NCBI GenBank assembly: GCA_013362195.1
Contig: JABFWM010000035.1
Coordinates: forward strand, 1-8,901
DNA: 8,901 bases
Direction of reading: 5' to 3'
Source of the DNA: Acidobacteriota bacterium
GTDB taxonomy: Bacteria > Acidobacteriota > Vicinamibacteria > Vicinamibacterales > 2-12-FULL-66-21
Part shown: positions 1-6,101 of the stretch, one piece after another
How the letters are laid out: every line of letters begins with the position of its first letter
Numbering within the stretch: the stretch's first letter is position 1
The notes under the pieces: model-generated
Told to the model about the DNA's origin: nothing
The model's input: only the letters and a program-made list of their open reading frames with translations
The model's database searches: none
Made by a program: the position numbers and the translations under genes

Positions 1-7
1 TTCCGGT

Positions 8-149
8 GACAGAATATTAGGGTGGCGGCGGCCGGGGCGCCGCATCGTTTTGTCCGGCGCTGGAGCCGGGTCTTCAGACCTGGCGTTCCCCGGCGGGTCT
101 AAAGACCCGCCCTACAATGCCTCCTGTCTCCTGTCTCCTTCTTCAAAAG
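8..149. repeat. Direct repeat copy A (palindrome-containing intergenic repeat)
   Basis: This copy matches 166-308 with six substitutions and one single-base indel (a run of four T here, five T in the other copy), so about 95% identity by hand alignment. Most substitutions fall in the first 35 bases; from about base 43 to 149 the copies differ only by the T-run length and one A/G change at 101. The unit carries a nested palindrome (67-109) and ends in a CTCCTGTCTCCTGTCTCC tract followed by TTCTTCAAAAG. The offset between copies is 158-159 bp. The composition resembles short palindromic repeats common between genes in acidobacterial genomes, which is a recollection and not tested here. Confidence 0.9.
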
Positions 150-170
150 CTGACAGAAGACAGGAGACAG
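124..170. repeat. Inverted repeat of the CTGTCTCCTGTC tract
   Basis: The 12 bases at 124-135 (CTGTCTCCTGTC) are the exact reverse complement of 159-170 (GACAGGAGACAG), leaving 23 bases between. This inverted pair spans the junction of the two direct copies, joining the tail of copy A to the head of copy B. The head of copy A at 8-14 retains only the end of the GACAG tract, so its left boundary is degraded or differently cut. Confidence 0.7.
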
Positions 171-308
171 AAGATTAGGGTAGCGGCGCCCGGGACGTCG
201 CATCGTTTTTGTCCGGCGCTGGAGCCGGGTCTTCAGACCTGGCGTTCCCCGGCGGGTCTGAAGACCCGCCCTACAATGCCTCCTGTCTCCTGTCTCCTTC
301 TTCAAAAG
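166..308. repeat. Direct repeat copy B, overlapping the 3' end of the receptor gene
   Basis: Second copy of the 142-bp unit. It runs past the stop codon of the minus-strand receptor gene (302-304) and four bases into its coding sequence: the shared block TTCAAAAG at 301-308 equals 142-149 of copy A, after which the two diverge. On the minus strand the shared bases read CTTTTGAA, which includes the final Phe codon and TGA stop. Either a tandem duplication took in the end of the gene, or the repeat element supplied the gene's terminator codon when it inserted. Confidence 0.88.
226..268. repeat. Nested inverted repeat (REP-like hairpin) in copy B
   Basis: The arms 226-239 and 255-268 are perfect 14-base reverse complements separated by 15 bases. 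Each arm is itself nearly palindromic: GGTCT-TC-AGACC on the left, and GGCGGGTCT-GA-AGACCCGCC (251-270, nine-base perfect arms) on the right. The same structure is at 67-109 in copy A, where an A at 101 in place of G breaks one pair of the long stem but leaves the short 92-111 hairpin intact. Such structures can protect the 3' end of an mRNA, slow polymerase, or be targets of REP-associated transposases. None of these roles is shown here. Confidence 0.8.
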
Positions 309-3300
309 ATCAGCTTTCCACCCAGCTGCATCTGCCGCATGTTCTGCGCCGAACTGATCCGGCCGAACGACTGCGATCCGAACGTCGCGTTCGGATTGTT
401 GAAGTTGACCTTGTTGAAGGCGTTGAAGATTTCGGCGCGCACCTGGAACTCCACGGTGCCGCCGAGCGGGATGCTCTTCATCATCGCCAGGTCCGTGCTG
501 ACGAAGCCAGGACCGCGCAGCACGTTGCGCGGCGCGTTGCCGAACGTGAACGGCGCGGGCAGGGCGAACGCCGACGCGTCGTAGCAGTTGATCTGCTCGC
601 GCGACGTCGTATTCGGCTGGCAGTCGAGCGACGGGACCGGGCCGACGAGATCCGGACGCTGCAGGCCGGTGATGCCGATGTTCGCGCGGTCGGTGCTCAG
701 CGTCACGTTCACCGGAGCGCCGCTCTGGATCGTGGTCACGCCGCTGACCTGCCACCCCGCGACGATGTACTTCAGCAGCGGCCGCGGCGAATGCTTCACG
801 AACGGGAGGTCGTAGATGTAGCTCGCCACGAACCGGTGCGGGATGTCCCAGTTCGCGGGGCCGTAGTCGCGATCGATGTCGTAGTTGTCCATCGTGGCGC
901 CGCCGCCGTTCGAGTGCGTGGCCATGTCGCGCGTCCGCGACCACGTGTAGCTCGCATCGGCCTGCAGCCCGCGGCTCATGCGCCTGCGCAGAATGACGCT
1001 GATCGCATCGTAGTCGGAGATGAGATCGTTCTGGATGATGCGCCGGCTGCGGAACTTCTGGCTGGGACGGCGCGGGTCGACGGCGCCCGGACCCGGCTGC
1101 GGCGTGTTGTTGAAGAAGCTGCGATCGAGATGGCTGGTGTTGGAGCCGACATACTGCACGTCGAGCGCGGTGCCCGTCCCGAGCGTTCGCTGCACGTCGA
1201 CGCTCCATTGATCCTTGCGTGCGCTCGGCAGCTTCCTCGTCGGCGAGATCATGTCGGGACGTCCGGCCGGTCCGACCACGCCGGTCGGGTGTTCGAACGA
1301 GAGCGTCGGGTTCGCGGGATCGGACGTGTAGGTCGTCACCGCCGCGAGCGGCGGGTTGTTGGTCAGGAACGTGAACGAGTTCATCTGGTTGGGGTTGTAG
1401 TAGATCCCGAACCCCGTGCGCAGCACCGTCTTCTCGCCGAGCCGATAGGTCGCGCCGAGCCGCGGCGCGATGTCCTTGTTGTTCGCCCTGGTGAACGCGA
1501 AGCCCTTTGCCGGAAAACTCGACGGGATGATCGTCTCGAAGTCCTCCGCCAGCATCGACGCCCGGCCCTCGTAGGTCCGCACCGGACTGTTCAATTCGTA
1601 GCGCAGCCCGAGGCTGAGCGTGAGATTGCGCGTCGCCTGCCAGGCGTCGTTGACGAAGAAGCCGTTCCGCCAGCCGCCGACGTGCCCGAGGATCTGATCG
1701 GTCGGCGGGATCACCGTGCGCGGCAGGCCGAGCATGAAGTCGGCCATCGCGTAGCCGGTGATGTCGCCGGTGAACGAGAACAGGCCGCGCGGATCGTTGG
1801 CCGCGCGGCGGCCCGTCGCCATCCGCCGCAGATCGAACCCGGCGCGGACGTTGTGCGCGCCGCGTGTGTAGGCGAGGACGTCCGACGTCTGGAACGTCGT
1901 GTCGAACTGCGACCAGTTCGTCCCGCCCGCCGCGAGGCTGGCGAAGTTGCTGACGTTCACGCTGGGCAGGCCGGGATTGTTGAACCGCACGTCGCCGTCG
2001 AAGCCGGCGATCCCGAGATCGGCGCCCGCCGTCGCCGGCCCCGACACCGCGAACGGGTTCAGCGTGTCGAAGTCGATGCGGTGGTAGCCGATGCGGAAGT
2101 CGTTGTGCAGCCGCGGCGACAAGGTGTGCGTATAGGCGAACAGCCAGTTCTTGTTGACGCGCGGCTGGGTGACCGCCGTGGCCGGGATCGCCGCGTTGAA
2201 CACGTTGCTGTTGAAGCTGTCGTGCCAGTTGTAGCGCACGTTCAACCGCACCCTGTTCCCCAGGTTCTGATCGACGCGGGTCAGCACCTGATCGACGTTG
2301 TCGGTATTCGCGCTCGGTCCCTGGAAGTTGCTGGCCGCGATGGTCGCGGTCGCGGCCTGGTTCGGCTGCGGATAGTAGTTCAGCAGCCTCAGGGACACCG
2401 GCGACAGCAGCGCCTGCGGGATGACGTTGCCGGGAAACGGCTGGCCGGTGAAGGGATTGCGGATCGCCGTCCTGATCTCGGAGAAGTCTCCCTGCCGCAT
2501 CAGCGGCGTCGGCACCGACGCGAACGGGCTGGTGATCGCCTCGCCGCGGACCCCTTCGTACGCGCCCATGAAGAAGGTCCGGTTGCGTCCGTCGTAGAGG
2601 CCCGGAATGACCACCGGCCCGCCCGTGTGGCCGCCGAACTGGTTGCGCCGGCGCGGGTTCTTCGGGTTCGCCCGGTTCTCGAAATGGCCCCGCGCATCCA
2701 GCGCATCGTCCTGGAAGAACTCGAAGATCGATCCACGGAGATCGTTGGTGCCGCTCTTCGTGACGACGTTGATGTGGACGCCGAGATAGGAGCCGTACTC
2801 CGCGGACGTGCTGCCGGTCTGGACCTGGATTTCCTCGACGGCGTCGGCAATCGGACGCATGCTCGTCGCGGCGAGCAGGTTCGCGGACGCGTTGATGCCG
2901 TCGAGCGACAGGCTGTTCTGAATCTCGCGCTGGCCGGCCCCTCTGAAACTGAGGCCGATGTCGCTGTTCAGCCCCGCGAGCACGCCCGGCGTCGTGCTGG
3001 CCAGGCTCCAGACATTGCGCCCGACGATGGGCAGGTTCTCGACCTGGCGCTCGCCGATCCGCTCGGCGATCGTCGCGCGATCGGTGTCGAGCACCTGCGC
3101 CGCGGCCTCGACCTTCACGGATTCGGCCACGCCGCCGACGCGCATCACCGCGTTGGTGCGGACCACCTGGTCGGTCGCGACCTCCACGCCCGTCGCCGTG
3201 AACGTCTGGAACCCGGAGAGCGCGATCGTGATGTCGTAGCGCCCGATCGCGACGAACGGGATCGTGTAGGTGCCATCCGCGCTCGTGGTCGCCTCGTATC

Positions 3301-3469
3301 TGCTTTGCGTGCCGAGATTGACCGCGACCACCTGCGCGCCGGGCACGACGAGGCCGGCGCTGTCCGTGACCGTCCCGACCAGCGCGGTCTGGTTCGCGAG
3401 CTGGGCCAGCGCAGGCGTGGAGAGCAGGAGGACCACGAACCCCCACGACAAGGAGAGCCGACGACGCAT
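302..3469 (-). CDS. TonB-dependent receptor, Oar-like, with carboxypeptidase-regulatory-like N-terminal domain
   Basis: A 1055-residue outer-membrane receptor that would import a ligand too large or scarce for porins, using TonB energy. The start is an ATG at 3469 with a GGGAGGAG ribosome site just upstream. Residues 1-22 form a Sec signal peptide (MRRR, then a hydrophobic run ending PALA before QLANQ). Residues about 28-112 are a carboxypeptidase-regulatory-like beta domain (ALVGTVTDSAGLVVPGAQV, later DGTYTIPFV and GRYDITIALSGF). The plug follows at about 130-240, with ENLPIVGRN, LSLDGINAS, VEEIQVQTGSTSAEYG and INVVTKSGTN, the typical Oar-type series. The remainder is the barrel, opening with NQFGGHTGGPVVIPG and RTFFMGAYEG, and ending in a terminal Phe (GGKLIF) expected for BAM-mediated insertion. 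Length is normal for the group (about 1000-1150). No TonB box is obvious. It is the last gene of the run, 37 bases after the amidohydrolase. The ligand is unknown; no SusD-like partner is present. Confidence 0.93.
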   Translation of the reverse strand: MRRRLSLSWGFVVLLLSTPALAQLANQTALVGTVTDSAGLVVPGAQVVAVNLGTQSRYEATTSADGTYTIPFVAIGRYDITIALSGFQTFTATGVEVATDQVVRTNAVMRVGGVAESVKVEAAAQVLDTDRATIAERIGERQVENLPIVGRNVWSLASTTPGVLAGLNSDIGLSFRGAGQREIQNSLSLDGINASANLLAATSMRPIADAVEEIQVQTGSTSAEYGSYLGVHINVVTKSGTNDLRGSIFEFFQDDALDARGHFENRANPKNPRRRNQFGGHTGGPVVIPGLYDGRNRTFFMGAYEGVRGEAITSPFASVPTPLMRQGDFSEIRTAIRNPFTGQPFPGNVIPQALLSPVSLRLLNYYPQPNQAATATIAASNFQGPSANTDNVDQVLTRVDQNLGNRVRLNVRYNWHDSFNSNVFNAAIPATAVTQPRVNKNWLFAYTHTLSPRLHNDFRIGYHRIDFDTLNPFAVSGPATAGADLGIAGFDGDVRFNNPGLPSVNVSNFASLAAGGTNWSQFDTTFQTSDVLAYTRGAHNVRAGFDLRRMATGRRAANDPRGLFSFTGDITGYAMADFMLGLPRTVIPPTDQILGHVGGWRNGFFVNDAWQATRNLTLSLGLRYELNSPVRTYEGRASMLAEDFETIIPSSFPAKGFAFTRANNKDIAPRLGATYRLGEKTVLRTGFGIYYNPNQMNSFTFLTNNPPLAAVTTYTSDPANPTLSFEHPTGVVGPAGRPDMISPTRKLPSARKDQWSVDVQRTLGTGTALDVQYVGSNTSHLDRSFFNNTPQPGPGAVDPRRPSQKFRSRRIIQNDLISDYDAISVILRRRMSRGLQADASYTWSRTRDMATHSNGGGATMDNYDIDRDYGPANWDIPHRFVASYIYDLPFVKHSPRPLLKYIVAGWQVSGVTTIQSGAPVNVTLSTDRANIGITGLQRPDLVGPVPSLDCQPNTTSREQINCYDASAFALPAPFTFGNAPRNVLRGPGFVSTDLAMMKSIPLGGTVEFQVRAEIFNAFNKVNFNNPNATFGSQSFGRISSAQNMRQMQLGGKLIF

Positions 3470-3473
3470 ATCA

Positions 3474-3481
3474 CTCCTCCC
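3474..3481 (-). promoter_or_regulatory. Ribosome binding site of the complete TonB-dependent receptor
   Basis: On the minus strand this reads GGGAGGAG followed by TGAT and then the ATG at 3469. It is a strong Shine-Dalgarno match and fixes the start in front of the signal peptide. Confidence 0.75.
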
Positions 3482-3506
3482 GGGCCTGGGTGCGCGTCCT
3501 GAGGGA

Positions 3507-4799
3507 TCAGCGACCGCTGCCAGACCCTTTCACGTCGGTCCACAACGGACGCGAGATGCCGTTCAGATCCCACACGACTTGCCCGCCCTTGACCGTGAGT
3601 TCGCATTCCAGCTTCTGATCGCCGGGCATCCTTGCACCCGAGACGTCGATGAACCCGAAGGCGCCGTGGCGCAGGTTCAGCACGGCGATGTCCGCTTCGG
3701 CGCCGACCGCGATCTGTCCAAGCTCCGGGTGCTTGATCACTTCCGCCGCCCTCGACGTGTTCGCCTTGATGACGTCGGCGAGCGGCATGCCGAGGTTCAG
3801 GAATTTCGACATCGTGTTCAGGATGTCCTTCATCCCGCCGTTCATGCTGCCGATGTGCAGGTCGGTGCTGATCACGTCGGGATAGAAGCCCTGTTTGGTG
3901 GCGGGGACCGCCTGCCGGAACAGAAAGCTGCCGCCGCCGTGCCCGACGTCGAAGATGATGCCCCGCTTCCGGGCCTCGAGCACGTAGGGGCGAAGCTTGC
4001 CGGCCTCCTCGTCCACGATTGGCGTTCGGCCGCTCACGTGCGCGTACGCATGCGTGAGAATGTCGCCGGGGCGGAGGTGCTTCAGTAAGAGCTCGTCGAG
4101 CGCGAGCGGCGGCGTGTGGCCGCCGAAGTCGACCATGACGGGCACGCCGGTCTCGGTGCCGGCCGCGACGGCGCGCGTCACCGGATCCCAGTCGGGCCCG
4201 CTGTAGTGCGCGACCTTGACGCCGACGATCACGTCCTTGTACTGCCGGATGCGCATCGCCGTCAGCTTCGCGTCCATGTCCGACAGGTTCTGCTCGACCG
4301 GACCGCCTTTCATGCCCGATCCGACGATGTTGAGGAAGGCGAGCACGCGGGTCTTCGATCGATCGATGACCTGCTCCTTGAACTGCGGAAAGTTCCGCCA
4401 TCCCGATCCGCCGGCGTCCACCAGCGTCGTCTGCCCGCTGCGGAACGAGTGATCGTCGGGCTGGACGGCGCTGTAGCCGTTGCTGTACGCGGCGTCCGCC
4501 TCCGATCCCCAGAAGACGTGCGCGTGAATGTCGATGAGGCCGGGCGTGACGTACAAGCCGTTGGCGTCGACCACGTCGCGCGCCCGCGACGGCGCGAGGT
4601 TCGACGCCACCGCGGCGATCTTCCGGCCGGCGATCCCGACGTCCATCACGGCGTCGACGCCGTTTTTCGGATCGATGACGTGGCCGTTCCTGATCAGCAG
4701 ATCGAATTCCGGCGCTTGTGCGAGCAGCGACCAGCCCATCGCAATCGTCGCCAGCAGTGTCGCCCACGATCGCCTCGAGACGTGCCCTGACTGATTCAC
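3507..4799 (-). CDS. Secreted amidohydrolase-superfamily deacetylase (dihydroorotase-like, COG3964 type)
   Basis: A 430-residue metal-dependent hydrolase of the amidohydrolase superfamily. The start is GTG at 4799, seven-base GAGGAGG site five bases upstream. Residues 1-29 look like a Sec signal peptide (RRSWATLLATIAMGWSLLAQA), so the enzyme should act in the periplasm. The small beta domain begins at FDLLIRNGHVIDPKNG (32-47). The metal ligands expected of the family are visible: HAH at 92-94 (strand 1), Lys195 in VGVKVAHYSG (candidate carboxylated lysine), His228 in DFGGHT, His250 in DILTHAYAH, and Asp313 in ISTDLH. DVGHGGGSF (284-292) and the C-terminal ADIAVLNL are also characteristic. Relatives are often labelled dihydroorotase, but from recollection the characterised COG3964 members act on acetyl esters or N-acyl amino-acid-like substrates; a role in pyrimidine synthesis is unlikely for an exported protein. 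It sits 22 bases after the TIM-barrel gene and 37 before the receptor gene, so co-transcription is likely. Family assignment is firm; substrate is unknown. Confidence 0.9.
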   Translation of the reverse strand: MNQSGHVSRRSWATLLATIAMGWSLLAQAPEFDLLIRNGHVIDPKNGVDAVMDVGIAGRKIAAVASNLAPSRARDVVDANGLYVTPGLIDIHAHVFWGSEADAAYSNGYSAVQPDDHSFRSGQTTLVDAGGSGWRNFPQFKEQVIDRSKTRVLAFLNIVGSGMKGGPVEQNLSDMDAKLTAMRIRQYKDVIVGVKVAHYSGPDWDPVTRAVAAGTETGVPVMVDFGGHTPPLALDELLLKHLRPGDILTHAYAHVSGRTPIVDEEAGKLRPYVLEARKRGIIFDVGHGGGSFLFRQAVPATKQGFYPDVISTDLHIGSMNGGMKDILNTMSKFLNLGMPLADVIKANTSRAAEVIKHPELGQIAVGAEADIAVLNLRHGAFGFIDVSGARMPGDQKLECELTVKGGQVVWDLNGISRPLWTDVKGSGSGR

Positions 4800-4804
4800 G
4801 CGTG

Positions 4805-4811
4805 CCTCCTC
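4805..4811 (-). promoter_or_regulatory. Ribosome binding site deciding the GTG start of the amidohydrolase
   Basis: The minus strand reads GAGGAGG, then CACGC, then GTG at 4799. The good site and spacing support this GTG, which also places a complete signal peptide at the N-terminus. Confidence 0.7.
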
Positions 4812-4821
4812 GATGGACGCT

Positions 4822-6096
4822 TCACAAACCCTGCAGCGCCCCTTTGACCCACGACAGCATCTGTGGCGGCGACTCGGAGTAGTTGTAGAACACCGGCCCC
4901 GTCGAGCCGCCCGCCTTCACGGCGGCGACGATGGCGCGAAGCTGTTCGGCGCTGCGCGGCACGCCCATGCCGAGGCGAATGAAGCACGGAAAGTCTCCGC
5001 TCCATCCGGCGGGCGCGGCCGCGGTGGCGCGCTGCACCGTCTCGAGCACCTGATCGGGGAGCTGCCCGTACGCGCTGCAGGCGAATCCGTCCGCGGTGCC
5101 GGCGAACTGCGGCTGAAAGCCGCTCTGCAGCAGCAGCTTGCACGCGGTGCCCTTCAGCGCGTCGCGCTTGATCTCGACGATCAGCTCGTCGGCGAGATCG
5201 CGCAGGCAGCGGTTGTAGGCCTTCAGATCCGGCGCACGGTCTTCGAGCTCGGCGATCGAGGCGGGATGGTCCGGCGGCCGATCCGGCGCGTCGCGGAAGA
5301 CCGCGTCCATCACCTGCCGGACGGCGGCGCGCGCCTTCTCGGCGTCGACCCCGCGCGCCCGGGCCTTCGCCATCGTCTGCGGATTGAAGCACGTCGACAG
5401 CAGCGACTGCTCCATCGGGCGCAATCCGGTGAGGTCGCGTTCGTGGTGATGTCCGTGGTTGATGCTCATCCACCCGAACGATTCGAGCTGGACGCCGTAC
5501 AGCGGATAGTTCGTCGCCAGATCGCGGCAGAGCGCCTTGAGATAGGCGCGCACCGCATCGTGGCCGATCGAGAGCGCGTGCGGCACGCTGTCGCCATAGG
5601 CGGTGTGCTGCGTGTACTCGGGATACCGTTGACCGAGCCGCGTGCTGTGCGCGCCAATCGTCCAGGACGACATCTGCAGGCCGTAGCGGTGAAGCTGCTC
5701 ACCCGCGCGGCGCAGCCAGTTGGTGCCGGCGACGAAGTCGGCGACGGCGGGGACGATCGGGGTGCTGCGAAAGATCGCCGGGTCGGGCGGGAAGTAGAGC
5801 ACGCCGCCCTGCGTCATGTAGAGGCGCCGGTTCGGCTTGCCCGGATGCACGAACCATCCCGAGTGGTACGAGCCGGCAATCAGCAGGTGATTGAGGCCGG
5901 AATCGCGCGCCCATCCGAGCACGCGATCGACGCCTTCGTCGTGGAGGTCCCAGACGTGCAGAAACAGGCCGCGGGTGCGCAGCGGCGCGGGCGCGCTCGC
6001 AGGGGCGGCGTCGAGCCGCCGGGCGAAGCCGGCGGTGGCGGCGCCGGTTCCCAGCTGCAGGAGCTGACGCCGCGTCAGGTCTCGCGTGCGATCCAC
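4822..6096 (-). CDS. Tat-exported protein of unknown function, probable glycosidase-like TIM barrel
   Basis: I do not recognise a named family. The best start is GTG at 6096, five bases after the upstream receptor's stop, giving 424 residues. The frame stays open upstream, but only inside the receptor gene. This start puts a Tat signal at the N-terminus: TRRQLLQLG at 8-16, then GTGAATAGFA and a small-residue stretch to about 36. The mature part alternates beta-like and helical segments as in a TIM barrel: GLFLHVWD (43-50), LNHLLIAGSYH (68-78), LQMSSWTIGAHS (140-151), LYGVQLESFGW (199-209), ACKLLLQSG (318-326) and PVFYNYS (401-407). Glu205 at the end of the VQLE strand is placed like an acid/base Glu of clan GH-A glycosidases. 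A His cluster, NHGHHHERD (213-221), could bind metal. Six cysteines (190, 236, 297, 319, 340, 371) may form disulfides. There is no clear Shine-Dalgarno, so translation probably couples to the receptor. Fold and enzymatic role are inference; existence as a gene is well supported by position, codon pattern and Tat motif. Confidence 0.85.
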   Translation of the reverse strand: MDRTRDLTRRQLLQLGTGAATAGFARRLDAAPASAPAPLRTRGLFLHVWDLHDEGVDRVLGWARDSGLNHLLIAGSYHSGWFVHPGKPNRRLYMTQGGVLYFPPDPAIFRSTPIVPAVADFVAGTNWLRRAGEQLHRYGLQMSSWTIGAHSTRLGQRYPEYTQHTAYGDSVPHALSIGHDAVRAYLKALCRDLATNYPLYGVQLESFGWMSINHGHHHERDLTGLRPMEQSLLSTCFNPQTMAKARARGVDAEKARAAVRQVMDAVFRDAPDRPPDHPASIAELEDRAPDLKAYNRCLRDLADELIVEIKRDALKGTACKLLLQSGFQPQFAGTADGFACSAYGQLPDQVLETVQRATAAAPAGWSGDFPCFIRLGMGVPRSAEQLRAIVAAVKAGGSTGPVFYNYSESPPQMLSWVKGALQGL

Positions 6097-6101
6097 GGCG
6101 C

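Larger units (their letters stand above)
1..301. other. Non-coding region at the 3' end of the operon, filled by repeats
   Basis: No credible gene is present between the window edge and the stop codon of the receptor gene at 302. Almost the whole stretch is accounted for by two direct copies of a palindrome-rich repeat (8-149 and 166-308) with a short 16-base link between them. Frames stay open here on both strands only because the DNA is GC-rich; the resulting peptides show the same sequence twice because they translate the repeat. No T-tract follows any of the hairpins in the direction of the operon, so a classical intrinsic terminator is not seen. Confidence 0.8.

Noticed and set aside
92..111. 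Hairpin with nine-base arms as a rho-independent terminator of the operon
   Set aside because: Neither this hairpin nor its twin at 251-270 is followed by a T-run on the transcript in either direction. The T-run at 206-210 lies on the plus strand before, not after, the stem, and reads as A on the operon's transcript.
8..308. CRISPR array
   Set aside because: There are only two copies, the units are about 142 bp and are almost contiguous, with no short regular spacers and no cas genes.
99..3446. A 1115-codon minus-strand frame overlapping the same receptor and running into the repeats
   Set aside because: The peptide is Arg-rich low-complexity sequence in the wrong frame, and its C-terminal part repeats itself only because it translates the direct repeat.
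209..3502. A 1097-codon open frame on the plus strand opposite the complete receptor gene
   Set aside because: It is an antisense shadow produced by GC-rich codon use. The peptide is dominated by Arg, Val, Asp and Ala without domains, while the minus-strand frame has a signal peptide, plug and barrel motifs and a good ribosome site.
3145..4767. A 540-codon minus-strand frame spanning the amidohydrolase and the start of the receptor
   Set aside because: It is out of frame with both genes and reads as Arg/Gly-rich shadow; both overlapping genes have family motifs and ribosome sites.
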